A stretch of 64,000 nt of DNA. Source: Gemmatimonadota bacterium. GTDB lineage: Bacteria; Gemmatimonadota; Gemmatimonadetes; Gemmatimonadales; GWC2-71-9. Made by a program: the position numbers and the translations under genes. Below, in pieces: positions 8,646-16,889 of this stretch. How positions within the stretch are numbered: position 1 is the stretch's first letter; each line of letters opens with the position of its first letter. The notes beneath the pieces are model-generated. The model was not told where the DNA came from. It saw only the letters and a program-made list of their open reading frames with translations, and did not search any database. The stretch spans positions 176,458-240,457 of the forward strand of contig VGVQ01000002.1 in the NCBI GenBank assembly GCA_016874005.1, given 5' to 3'.

Positions 8646-9902
8646 ATGACCGCGCCGCCGCCCCCGCCGCCTGACGCCAGGAGGGTCCGCCCCAGCCCGC
8701 TGCTGGTGCGGGCCATGGCCATTGTCGTGGCCATTGTGGCCATCGAGTTCGCGTCGGGGACCGGCCTCTTCCTTCTCGGCCGGTTTCGCGACATCCGCTA
8801 CCGCCCGACCCAGTTCGACTCCCTCTCCAGCCGGCACCGCGACATCCTCGAACGGATCATCGGGGACAGCACCCGCTACACCACCTTCAGCCCATCGCTC
8901 GGCTGGACGATCAAGCCGTACGGGGAGGAGCCACCGCTCTACCGAGCCAATCGTGATGGGCTCCGCGGCCGGCGAGACTACGACCGGGTTCCACCCGCCG
9001 GCGTCGTTCGGCTGGCCGCGTTCGGCGACTCCTTCACCCACGGCGACGGGGTGACCGATGAGGAGACCTGGGCTAGCGTGCTGGAACGGTCAACGGACGG
9101 GGTCGAGGTGCTCAATTTCGGCGTGGGCGGGTACGGCCTCGACCAGGCGCTGCTGCGGTGGCGGGCCGAGGGTAGACCATTTCGGCCCGATGTGGTCCTG
9201 ATCGGTCTGATGTCCGAGAACCCGATGCGTCACGTCAACGTCTACCGGCCTTTCTATCTCCCCAACACCGGGGTACCGCTCGCCAAGCCCCGATTCGTTC
9301 TCTCCGCTGACAGCCTGGTGCTCATCCCCAATCCGGCTCGAGGCATCGATGACTATCGGATCCTGCTCACCGACACCAAGACGACCCTCAAACGGTTCGG
9401 GCGGCGTGACTCCCACGTCCACTGGTATCATCGTGGCTCTCCACTCGACTGGTCGCCGACCGTTCGGTTGGTGAAGGCGGGGCTTGAATCCGTGCTGTCG
9501 CCGAGCCGCCTAGTTGCCTTGGACCGTGCCTATCGACCGAATGCTGAGCCCTTCCGACTGACGCTCGCGTTGATCGACCGTTTTGCGCGCGAGGTTCGAA
9601 CGGCGGGTGCCAACCCGGTAGTGCTGCTCTTCCCGTCTCGCGCCGACCTGACCCGCCTCGCCACCGGCAGACTCGTCTACCGAGACCTCGCCGATTCGCT
9701 CCGGGCCCACGGCCTGGCAGTCATCGACCTCGCCGACGGCTTCGAGCCCTGCCGCCGAGGCTGCGACGTGGATCGGTTGGCGCCGGGACACTACTCGGCG
9801 GAGGGGAACCGGTTGGTCGCCACCGTGATCGGGCGCCGGCTCCGTGAACTCAACCTACTGGGGCAGCCGCGAAACGATTCCGTTGCGGCGGCGCAAGAAT
9901 GA
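8646..9902 (+). CDS. Membrane-anchored SGNH/GDSL-type hydrolase
   Basis: About 418 residues from ATG 8646; an in-frame GTG at 8637 is an alternative, and neither has a strong ribosome site. After a proline-rich start comes one membrane segment (about residues 22-44: AMAIVVAIVAIEFASGTGLF). The SGNH fold is indicated by block I AAFGDSFTHGDG, by NFGVGGYGLDQ, and by the C-terminal catalytic His block GHYSAEGNRLVA. The arrangement resembles acetyl-esterase/AlgX-like SGNH proteins that act on envelope polysaccharides, but the substrate is unknown. A broken SGNH relative lies at 57489-57692. Confidence 0.8.
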   Translation: MTAPPPPPPDARRVRPSPLLVRAMAIVVAIVAIEFASGTGLFLLGRFRDIRYRPTQFDSLSSRHRDILERIIGDSTRYTTFSPSLGWTIKPYGEEPPLYRANRDGLRGRRDYDRVPPAGVVRLAAFGDSFTHGDGVTDEETWASVLERSTDGVEVLNFGVGGYGLDQALLRWRAEGRPFRPDVVLIGLMSENPMRHVNVYRPFYLPNTGVPLAKPRFVLSADSLVLIPNPARGIDDYRILLTDTKTTLKRFGRRDSHVHWYHRGSPLDWSPTVRLVKAGLESVLSPSRLVALDRAYRPNAEPFRLTLALIDRFAREVRTAGANPVVLLFPSRADLTRLATGRLVYRDLADSLRAHGLAVIDLADGFEPCRRGCDVDRLAPGHYSAEGNRLVATVIGRRLRELNLLGQPRNDSVAAAQE

Positions 9903-9963
9903 CGGGCCCGCCGGCGTCCCGCGGGCTGGCTTGGCTCTTGCCCCCGTCGACCTGACAGCCACC

Positions 9964-10506
9964 TCACCTCTGGCCAGGACCGAAGTGACTCAGGGCGGCC
10001 GGGGAGGCCCCCGAAGGGATGGCGGGTTCGACCGCCTGCTCGCCCTTCTGATAGGTCGTGTAGACGAATACCGGGATCCGAAGTCCGCCCAGATGCTGCT
10101 GCACCAGGGGCTCGACCTCCGCCCACGTCAGACCCCCCACCCCGGTTGCCAACCTCGGCAGCGCCAGGCTCGAGATCCCGCCCTGCTCCACCTCGTGATG
10201 CAGTCGGCGGAGGCAGTGATGAACGTTGGCTATTGTTGCTCGTCCGGGCCGAGCCCCGTGGGCTTGATCCCCTTCCTGGGTCAGCAGGTTCGCGATCCGC
10301 ACGCCGCCGACCGCCCCCCACATCCACAGTTCCCCCGGCCGGGGATGGACTTGGTGGGTGTAGTGACGGAAGTCCTTGACCATCGCCGGCCAACGCTCCC
10401 GCAGCGCCAGGGCCAAGCCGCTGTCGAAATGGTCGTTTGGGGCAATGCCGTGGGCGATGCATTGGGCCTTCGACAGCATGATGTCGCCGGTGACGGCGTG
10501 GATCAC
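9964..10506 (-). CDS. Macro-domain protein (putative ADP-ribose binding/hydrolysis)
   Basis: 180 residues from GTG 10506, with GGAG about 6 nt upstream. The protein begins directly with the macro fold: IHAVTGDIMLSKAQCIAHGI (the GDI nucleotide-binding strand), then PNDHFDSGLALALRERWP, and LALPRLATGVGGLTWAEVEP, the glycine-rich loop near residue 125. These elements place it with macro domains that bind or remove ADP-ribose, including the DarG/TARG-type antitoxins. No DarT-like toxin or other partner is adjacent. Two operator-like repeats lie just upstream (10515-10551). Role inferred; substrate unproven. Confidence 0.82.
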   Translation of the reverse strand: MIHAVTGDIMLSKAQCIAHGIAPNDHFDSGLALALRERWPAMVKDFRHYTHQVHPRPGELWMWGAVGGVRIANLLTQEGDQAHGARPGRATIANVHHCLRRLHHEVEQGGISSLALPRLATGVGGLTWAEVEPLVQQHLGGLRIPVFVYTTYQKGEQAVEPAIPSGASPAALSHFGPGQR

Positions 10507-10514
10507 GAGGGGCT

Positions 10515-10551
10515 CCGGTCGGTTACCTCCGGCAATGTGACCGACCGGTCA
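10515..10551. promoter_or_regulatory. Two TetR-operator-like repeats upstream of the macro-domain gene
   Basis: The sequence TGACCGACCGGTCA at 10538-10551 is a perfect 6-bp inverted repeat with a 2-nt centre. A second partial copy (ccggtcggtta, 10515-10525) matches 10 of 11 bases of the same element. They lie 9-45 nt upstream of the macro-domain start. The ACCGACCGGT core resembles TetR-family operators. No regulator gene is nearby, so the binding protein is unknown. Confidence 0.4.
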
Positions 10552-10641
10552 TGAAGGAGGCGTGAGACTGGCGGTAAGGCCGTTCGCGGAGCGCCCCGGC
10601 GCGGCCCGGTGGCCTCCGCCGGGCCGGCGCCAGGTTCAACC

Positions 10642-11634
10642 CTATCGAGCGGTCATCGACCCCCGAAGCCGGTGCCGGGAGGCCTCCACCTTCACGTAGT
10701 GAAGCACCGGCGGAGCCAGGATCATGCCCGGAATCCCCATCAACTTCTCGCCGATGATCAGGCCGAGCAGGGTGAGCCACATCGGATTCTTGATCCGGTC
10801 GCCGATGATCTTGCTGTTGAGGAAGTACTCGAGCTTGTGGATGATCACCAGGTAGGCCAGCGCCAGAAACGCCATCCGGGGCGAGATCGTGAACCCGACA
10901 CTGACGATCAGGGTGTTGCTCATCAGATTGCCGACGATCGGCAAGAGCCCGAGCAAGAAGGTCACCCCAGCCAACAAGGCCGCAAACGGGAACCCGTTCC
11001 AGAACAGGAAGACGGCGGTGATGCTGGCGTTGATCAGCGAAATGACGATCTGGGCCCCCATCACGGTCTTGAAGCTCTGGTAGAAGGTCCTGAACCGGGC
11101 GACCACCTCCAGAAAGGTCTGGGAGTAGAGATTGTCCTGGCCGGTGATCGGATCCGCGTCCGGCTCGACCTTGGTATTGAGGAACAAGCTCACCGACACG
11201 ACCGCGCCGATGACGAACGCGGCAACCGCGAGGAGGAGATCCCCGGCGTATTTCCCGGCGTTGCCGAGCTTGCCCCGCACGTAGGCCAGGAGATCAGCCT
11301 TCATGGTCTCGAAGGTGTAGTCCTGGGGCAGCTCGACCCAGCCCTTGCTGTCGATGAAGGCCAGCATCCGGGGGATCGATTCCTCGGCAATCCTCGGCAG
11401 CGCCGTCACCGCCGTCCGGGCGAACACGAAGGCACCGTAGCCGGCCGCCGCGAGCAACAGGAAGAAGAACACAACCGCGAGGACCTTGTTGCCTCGAAAG
11501 GTCAATTTCTCGAGGGCGAAGTAGCCGAACAGCCCGGTCAGAAGCAGAATGGTGAGGTGGAGCCAGCCGACCAGGATCAGGGCGACGGCCATGAAGAGGA
11601 ACGAGATTCGTGTCGGGGTCGCGACGGGCTTCAC
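10642..11634 (-). CDS. AI-2E family transporter (PerM-type membrane permease)
   Basis: About 330 residues from GTG 11634; no clear ribosome site, so the start is uncertain. Seven to eight hydrophobic segments are visible, with a paired helix at the N-terminus, a soluble region (PRIAEESIPRMLAFIDSKG...), then VMGAQIVISLINASITAVFL and LLGLLPIVGNLMSNTLIVSV, the signature region of the family. The tail IIGEKLMGIPGMILAPPVL is also typical. Characterised members include the quorum-signal exporter TqsA and other efflux or antiporter proteins, so transport of AI-2 is not implied. It is divergent from the PrpD-led operon, with about 85 nt between starts. Confidence 0.85.
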   Translation of the reverse strand: MKPVATPTRISFLFMAVALILVGWLHLTILLLTGLFGYFALEKLTFRGNKVLAVVFFFLLLAAAGYGAFVFARTAVTALPRIAEESIPRMLAFIDSKGWVELPQDYTFETMKADLLAYVRGKLGNAGKYAGDLLLAVAAFVIGAVVSVSLFLNTKVEPDADPITGQDNLYSQTFLEVVARFRTFYQSFKTVMGAQIVISLINASITAVFLFWNGFPFAALLAGVTFLLGLLPIVGNLMSNTLIVSVGFTISPRMAFLALAYLVIIHKLEYFLNSKIIGDRIKNPMWLTLLGLIIGEKLMGIPGMILAPPVLHYVKVEASRHRLRGSMTAR

Positions 11635-11718
11635 GCCGGAAGTGTACCGGAGCGGAGCGAGGATCGTCAACCGCGCTTGCTGCCGGTTCCGGTCACGGTA
11701 ACTTCCGACAGGAGCCCC

Positions 11719-13134
11719 GTGCCCAGCCATCCCGACGCCACTCGACCAACTGCCGCCCTGGCCACCTTCGCGGCCCAGACCCGCTTCGGCAATCTCGACG
11801 AAACCGTCCAGGCGGAGACCCGCCGCGCGGTGGTGGACTGGCTGGGGTCGGCCCTGGCGGGAGCGCTCGAGCCCCCCGCCCGAATGACCCAGCGGGTGGT
11901 AGCGCGGATGGGCCGATCCGAGGAAGCAAGCGTGTTCGGCGCTCCCCCGGCCGCGGCTGGGCTGGCCGCCATGGCCAACGGCGTTGCCTCCCACATCCTC
12001 GAACTCGACGACGTCCACAAGGGCTCGACCCTCCACGCCGGGGCCGCGGTCATTCCCGCGGCCCTGGCGGTGGCCGAGCGGGTCCGGGCCAGCGGAGCGG
12101 ACTTCCTCACCGCGGTGGCGGTCGGCTACGAGGTTGCGCTCCGGGTCGGCGAAGCCGTCAATCCGAGCCACTATCGCTACTGGCATCCGACCGGAACCGC
12201 GGCCACGTTCGGTGCCGCCGCGGCGGCCGGATCGCTCCTCGGCCTCGATTCGACCCGAATGACTTGGGCCCTGGGGACCGCCGGGACCCAGGCCGCCGGC
12301 CTCTGGGAGTTCAATGCCGACGGGTCCATGAGCAAGCACCTTCATCCGGGTAAAGCCGCGGCCAACGGGGTGCTCGCGGCTGACCTGGCCGCCGAGGGAT
12401 TCACCGGAGCGAGCCGAATTCTGGAGGGCGACCGCGGTTTCTTCAGAGCCACGGCCGCGGAGCATGACCCCGAGAGAGTCACCGCCGGCCTCGGGGATCG
12501 TTGGAAGATCCTCGAGAATTGCTACAAGCTTCATTCCTGCTGCGCCCACACCCATTCCGCGATCGACATGGCCCTCGACTTCCGGCGCGGTTCGCGATGG
12601 CCTGGCCTCGACGCCCTCGAGCAAGTCGAGGTCGCTACCTATGCTGCCGGGTACCAGATCGTCGACAATCCCGCCCCGACCACGCCGTATCAGGCCAAGT
12701 TCAGCTTGGCGTACTGCGTCGCGGCGGCGTTGGTCGACGGCGCGGTCGGCCTGGGGCAATTCGGCGCGGAGCGGTTCGGACCAGATGGCCCCACCAACCC
12801 CGCCATCCAGCAGGCGCTGAAGCGGATCCGGATCGCCGTCGACCCGGAGTTGTCGGCCCGCTATCCCGCGGAATGGGGCACCCGGCTCCGCTTTCGGTTC
12901 GGGCCCACCGCCATCGATTGCGGCGCCGCGTTTCCGCGTGGCAACCCGGAAAACCCCGTGGCAACCGCGGAGCTCGAGGCGAAGTTCCTCGGATTAGTGG
13001 AGCCCCGTTGGCCCGGGTTCGCGGAGACGGCGTTGAACGCGGTCTCCGACCTTGCGGCGATCCCGGACATGTCCACTGTCTTCAGGGATTTCCCGCCAGC
13101 CCCTGGAGCGGCTGTTACTCCCAAGGCACCATGA
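11719..13134 (+). CDS. MmgE/PrpD family protein (2-methylcitrate dehydratase / cis-aconitate decarboxylase superfamily)
   Basis: 471 residues from GTG 11719, with AGGAG 5 nt upstream. Family features: an N-terminal helical domain (DWLGSALAGALEPPARM), ANGVASHILELDDVHKGSTL with the conserved aspartates, HPTGTAATFGAAAAAG, SKHLHPGKAAANGVLAADLA, and KLHSCCAHTHSAIDMAL. The superfamily includes methylcitrate dehydratase and cis-aconitate decarboxylase, the itaconate-forming enzyme. This is the first gene of a six-gene operon and its TGA overlaps the next ATG. In the context of CitE, MaoC and CaiB genes, a role in metabolism of a branched C5/C6 acid (itaconate, citramalate, methylcitrate) is likely but not proven. 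Confidence 0.88.
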   Translation: MPSHPDATRPTAALATFAAQTRFGNLDETVQAETRRAVVDWLGSALAGALEPPARMTQRVVARMGRSEEASVFGAPPAAAGLAAMANGVASHILELDDVHKGSTLHAGAAVIPAALAVAERVRASGADFLTAVAVGYEVALRVGEAVNPSHYRYWHPTGTAATFGAAAAAGSLLGLDSTRMTWALGTAGTQAAGLWEFNADGSMSKHLHPGKAAANGVLAADLAAEGFTGASRILEGDRGFFRATAAEHDPERVTAGLGDRWKILENCYKLHSCCAHTHSAIDMALDFRRGSRWPGLDALEQVEVATYAAGYQIVDNPAPTTPYQAKFSLAYCVAAALVDGAVGLGQFGAERFGPDGPTNPAIQQALKRIRIAVDPELSARYPAEWGTRLRFRFGPTAIDCGAAFPRGNPENPVATAELEAKFLGLVEPRWPGFAETALNAVSDLAAIPDMSTVFRDFPPAPGAAVTPKAP

Positions 13135-14300
13135 TCGACATCAATCCCCGCGCTTCGGACTACACTGAGCTTCGCCAGGGGGTCCGGGAGGCATGCGCCC
13201 CGTTCGACAGCGCCTACTGGCAGGGCATCGAACGAGCTTCCGGGTACCCCGAGGAGTTCGTGGCGGCGCTCACCCGGGCTGGGTGGCTCTCGGCGTTGAT
13301 CCCCGAGGAGTACGGCGGGGGCGGGCTGACGGTCACCGAGGCCTCGGTGATCTTGGAGGAAATCAATCGGGCCGGCGCAAACTCTGGCGCCTGCCACGCC
13401 CAGATGTACGTGATGGGCACCGTGCTGCGGCATGGCTCCGCCGAGCAGAAGGCCCGCTATCTGCCGGAGATCGCGGCGGGCAAGCTGCGTCTCCAGTCGT
13501 TCGCGGTCACTGAGCCAACGGCCGGCACCGACACCAGCCGAATCGCGACCTTCGCCGAGCGCCAAGGCGATCGATACCTGGTCAATGGGCAGAAGGTCTG
13601 GATTTCCCGGGTACAGCATTCCGACCTGATGTTGCTGCTGGCCCGGACCACTCCGCTTGGCATGGTCGCGAAACGGACCGACGGTCTTTCCGTCTTCCTG
13701 GTCGACCTTCGGGAAAACGCCGGCAAGGGGCTTACCATCCGGCCGATCGCGAACATGGTCAACCACGAGACCAACGAGCTGTTTTTCGAGAATTTCGAGG
13801 TCCCCGCCACGAATCTGATCGGGGAGGAAGGCCGTGGCTTTCGGTACATTCTCGATGGAATGAACGCCGAGCGAGTCCTCATCGCCGCGGAGTGCATCGG
13901 CGACGGCTACTGGTTCATCGACAAAGCCCGGACATACGCGGCGGAGCGGGTGGTGTTCGGCCGTCCGATCGGCCAGAACCAGGGGATCCAGTTCCCGATC
14001 GCCCAGGCCTATGCCGCGGTGCGGGCCGCCGATCTGATGCGGTACGAGGCCGCCAGGCTGTTCGACCGAGGTGAGCCGTGTGGCGCCGAGGCGAACCTCG
14101 CCAAGCTGCTCGCGGCGGACGCCTCCTGGCAGGCGGCCAATGTCTGCCTCCAAACGCACGGGGGTTTCGGTTTCGCGGCGGAGTACGACGTCGAGCGGAA
14201 ATTCCGGGAGACCCGTCTCTACCAAGTCGCCCCGATCTCCACCAACCTGATCCTCTCGTACCTCGGCGAACACGTGCTGGGAATGCCCCGGTCCTTCTGA
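13131..14300 (+). CDS. Acyl-CoA dehydrogenase family protein (atypical active site)
   Basis: 389 residues; ATG 13131 overlaps the previous stop (ATGA). Typical acyl-CoA dehydrogenase motifs are present: GWLSALIPEEYGGGGLTVTE, FAVTEPTAGTDTSRI (FAD/substrate loop), VNGQKVWISR, AERVVFGRPIGQNQGIQFPI and QTHGGFGFAAEYDVERKFRE. The C-terminal segment, where most members carry the catalytic Glu in a YEGT motif, instead reads RLYQVAPISTNLI, so the usual base appears absent. This VAPIST variant is one I associate with acyl-CoA dehydrogenases found in itaconate-type gene clusters. It may therefore act on an unusual CoA thioester or not be a simple dehydrogenase. Confidence 0.9.
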   Translation: MIDINPRASDYTELRQGVREACAPFDSAYWQGIERASGYPEEFVAALTRAGWLSALIPEEYGGGGLTVTEASVILEEINRAGANSGACHAQMYVMGTVLRHGSAEQKARYLPEIAAGKLRLQSFAVTEPTAGTDTSRIATFAERQGDRYLVNGQKVWISRVQHSDLMLLLARTTPLGMVAKRTDGLSVFLVDLRENAGKGLTIRPIANMVNHETNELFFENFEVPATNLIGEEGRGFRYILDGMNAERVLIAAECIGDGYWFIDKARTYAAERVVFGRPIGQNQGIQFPIAQAYAAVRAADLMRYEAARLFDRGEPCGAEANLAKLLAADASWQAANVCLQTHGGFGFAAEYDVERKFRETRLYQVAPISTNLILSYLGEHVLGMPRSF

Positions 14301-14307
14301 GGATGCC

Positions 14308-15246
14308 ATGTCTGCCCCGACTCGATTAGTGCGCTCGATGCTCTACGTTCCGGCCTCCCGCCCCGAGATGATTGCCAAGGCGGCGCAGAGCGATGCCGAT
14401 GCCGTCTGCCTCGACCTCGAGGACGCCGTGGCCCCGGACCAGAAGGCGGCGAGCCGGGCCCACGCGGTGACCGCGCTGACCACCCTGGACTTTGGTTCCC
14501 GGACGGTCCTCCTCAGGATCAATGGCCTCGATACCCCTTGGGCGTACCGCGACATCGTCGAAGTGGTCGAGCCGGCCGGCCGGGCCATCGACTGCCTGAT
14601 GCTGCCCAAGACTCGGGGGCCTGACGACGTTCGCTTCGTTGCCACCTTCCTCGACCAGGTGGAGGCCCACGCCGCCCTGCCCCGCCGGATCGGAATCGAG
14701 GCCCAGATCGAAACCGCCAGTGGCTTCGTGGCCATCCGGGAAATCGCCACGGCGACGGATCGGCTCGAGTCGCTGATCTTCGGGTCCGGGGATTACGCCG
14801 CCTCGATGCGGATGCCGTTGGCGAGCATCGGAGAACCGGATGAGCACGATGCCCTCTATCCGGGGCACCGCTGGCACGCGGTGATGCACGGGATCGTGGC
14901 CGCGGCGCGGGCGGCCGGGCTCCTGGCCATCGATGGACCCTACGCCGATTTCACCGACGATTCCGGCCTCGAGCGGGCCTGTCGGGTCGCCAGGGGCCTC
15001 GGCTACGACGGCAAGCAGTGCATCCATCCCCGGCAGATCGCCATCGTGAACCGAGTCTTCTCCCCAACCGAGGCTGAAGTGGCCTGGGCCCGCCGAGTGC
15101 ACGCGGCGCTCGAGGACGCCACCGCCGCGGGCCGCGGCGCGGTCGCGATCGACGGCAAGATGATCGACGCGGCCAACTACCGGATGATCGAGGAGACGCT
15201 CCGCCGGGCCGAGGCCATTGCATCCCGATCCGGGAGGACGCGATGA
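14308..15246 (+). CDS. HpcH/HpaI aldolase / CitE-type CoA ester lyase (citramalyl-/malyl-CoA lyase-like)
   Basis: 312 residues from ATG 14308. Diagnostic elements: LYVPASRPEM, CLDLEDAV (metal-binding Glu/Asp), LLRINGLDT, GIEAQIETASGF, FGSGDYAAS and GYDGKQCIHPRQ near the C-terminus. Family members cleave or form malyl-, citramalyl- or beta-methylmalyl-CoA; (S)-citramalyl-CoA lyase (Ccl) yields acetyl-CoA and pyruvate. It lies 8 nt after the dehydrogenase gene and overlaps the MaoC gene. Given the MaoC and CaiB neighbours, citramalyl-CoA cleavage is the best guess; malyl-CoA remains possible. Confidence 0.88.
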   Translation: MSAPTRLVRSMLYVPASRPEMIAKAAQSDADAVCLDLEDAVAPDQKAASRAHAVTALTTLDFGSRTVLLRINGLDTPWAYRDIVEVVEPAGRAIDCLMLPKTRGPDDVRFVATFLDQVEAHAALPRRIGIEAQIETASGFVAIREIATATDRLESLIFGSGDYAASMRMPLASIGEPDEHDALYPGHRWHAVMHGIVAAARAAGLLAIDGPYADFTDDSGLERACRVARGLGYDGKQCIHPRQIAIVNRVFSPTEAEVAWARRVHAALEDATAAGRGAVAIDGKMIDAANYRMIEETLRRAEAIASRSGRTR

Positions 15247-15728
15247 GCGATGCCCGCTGCTTCGAGGACTTCGTGGTCGGCCAGGTGATTCGGCACTCGA
15301 TCGGCAGGACGGTGACCTCGACCGACAACGCCTGGTTCACGCTCCTCACCAACAACGCCAATCCGATCCACTTCGATCGTCACTACGCGAGCCAGACCGA
15401 GTTCGGCCAGCCGCTCGTCAATTCGACCTTCACGCTGGCCCTCATCGTCGGGCTCACGGTCAACGACATCTCCCGGAACGCCATCAACCTGGGCTGGGAC
15501 GAGATCCGGCTGCCCGCGCCGGTGTTCGAGGGCGACACCCTCTATGCCCAAACGACGGTCGTGAGCGCCCGCGCCTCGGGATCACGGCCGTCGATGGGCA
15601 TCGTCGAGATCGAGACCACGGGGTACAAGGCCGACGGCACCGTCGTGATCACCTTTCGTCGCACCATCCTGGTCTACAAGCGCGGGCAGGCGCCCACCCG
15701 GCCGATCCCCACCCCACGATCCGGATGA
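15243..15728 (+). CDS. MaoC-family hydratase (itaconyl-/mesaconyl-CoA hydratase-like)
   Basis: 161 residues, overlapping the upstream stop (ATGA). It is a single hot-dog domain: CFEDFVVGQVIRHSIGRTVT, then TNNANPIHFDRHYASQTEFG. The catalytic region has NNANPIH where classical enoyl-CoA hydratase 2 enzymes have a GDxNPLH motif, leaving the His but replacing the Asp. The NLGWDEIRLPAPVFEGDTLY segment is typical of the branch containing itaconyl-CoA and mesaconyl-CoA hydratases. It would hydrate an unsaturated C5-CoA to citramalyl-CoA, feeding the neighbouring lyase. Confidence 0.88.
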   Translation: MSDARCFEDFVVGQVIRHSIGRTVTSTDNAWFTLLTNNANPIHFDRHYASQTEFGQPLVNSTFTLALIVGLTVNDISRNAINLGWDEIRLPAPVFEGDTLYAQTTVVSARASGSRPSMGIVEIETTGYKADGTVVITFRRTILVYKRGQAPTRPIPTPRSG

Positions 15729-16885
15729 CGAGCGCCGGCGCCTCGGTCGTCATCGTCGGAGCCGGCATCGTCGGCGCGTCGATCGCCTACCACTTGGCGG
15801 TCCGCGGTCACCGCGACGTCACGATCCTGGAACGGGAGCCAAGTCCCGCGAGCGGCAGCACGGCCCGCTCGGCGGCCGGCGTGCGGCACCAATTCGCGAC
15901 CGAAGTCAACATCCGGCTTTCGCGCTACAGTATCGAACGCCTCGCCAGGTTCACCGACGAAGTCGGCGGCCACGCCGAGTTGCGGCAGCACGGCTACCTC
16001 CTCATGATCACCGAGCCAGGCGCGTGGGGGGCATTCCAGGACCAGGTCGCGCTCCAGCGCCGGCTCGGAGTCCCAACCGACTTGCTGGAGCCCGCCGAGA
16101 TCGAACGACTGGTACCAGGGACCAAGGTCGACGACGTGATCGGGGCAACCTACTGCCGGCTCGATGGCCATTGCGACCCCTATGGGGTGGCGATGGGGTA
16201 CCTCGATCGCGCCAAGGCGCTCGGTGTCACGGTGCGTTGCGAGGCCCCGGTAACCGGCATCGAGCTCAGCGGCTCCCGGGTCACCGCGGCGCGGGTTGGC
16301 GGCGAATCGATCCCTTGCGACGTCCTGGTCAACGCGGCCGGATGCTGGGCCGGCGCGGTTGGTGCCCTGGCCGGGCTCACGATTCCGGTCCGCCCCTACC
16401 GACGAACCATCTACATGACCGAGGACCGCTCGGGCCTCCCCGAGGGGATGCCGTTCAGCTTCGACGTGGCGAGTGGCTTCTACGTTCGGCCCGAGGGAAA
16501 TGGACTTCTCTTTGGCCTGACCAACCCGGACGAGCCGCCGAGCGAGCGGCTCGATGTCGACTGGGACTGGCTCGACTCGGTGCTCGAGGCCGGGCTCCGC
16601 CGGTTCCCGGTACTCGCCCAGGCCACCATCGCCGAGAAAAAGTGCTGGTCGGGCCTCTACGAAATCACCCCGGACCACCTGCCGGTGCTCGGGCGGCACC
16701 CGGCCCTGCCGAACTACCTCGACGCCAGCGGGTTCAGCGGCCACGGCGTGATGCACGCCCCGGCGACCGGGCTCCTGATCGCCGAGGAAATCCTCGACGG
16801 CCGGGCCCACAGTATCGAGATCGACGACCTCCGGGTCGGACGGTTCGAAGCCGGCACCAGCACCACCGAGACCAATATCTTCTAA
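15725..16885 (+). CDS. FAD-dependent oxidoreductase of the DAO/sarcosine-oxidase family
   Basis: 386 residues, ATGA overlap with the MaoC gene. The N-terminal Rossmann motif is VVIVGAGIVGASIAYHLA with the acidic end of strand 2 (TILEREP). STARSAAGVRHQF follows as the usual FAD-binding loop, and the C-terminal GLYEITPDHLPVLG and SGFSGHGVMHAPATG are characteristic of the family. Relatives oxidise N-methyl amino acids, glycine, D-amino acids or 2-hydroxy acids. Its place inside a CoA-thioester operon suggests a 2-hydroxy or amino acid precursor or by-product of the pathway, but substrate cannot be read from the sequence. I have no memory of this family in the characterised Pseudomonas or Yersinia itaconate loci. 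Confidence 0.87.
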   Translation: MTSAGASVVIVGAGIVGASIAYHLAVRGHRDVTILEREPSPASGSTARSAAGVRHQFATEVNIRLSRYSIERLARFTDEVGGHAELRQHGYLLMITEPGAWGAFQDQVALQRRLGVPTDLLEPAEIERLVPGTKVDDVIGATYCRLDGHCDPYGVAMGYLDRAKALGVTVRCEAPVTGIELSGSRVTAARVGGESIPCDVLVNAAGCWAGAVGALAGLTIPVRPYRRTIYMTEDRSGLPEGMPFSFDVASGFYVRPEGNGLLFGLTNPDEPPSERLDVDWDWLDSVLEAGLRRFPVLAQATIAEKKCWSGLYEITPDHLPVLGRHPALPNYLDASGFSGHGVMHAPATGLLIAEEILDGRAHSIEIDDLRVGRFEAGTSTTETNIF

Positions 16886-16889
16886 CCCA

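Noticed and set aside
10609..11718. Apparent 370-codon N-terminal extension of the MmgE/PrpD protein
   Set aside because: The extension is antisense to the AI-2E transporter and low-complexity; a GTG with AGGAG at 11719 begins the conserved protein.
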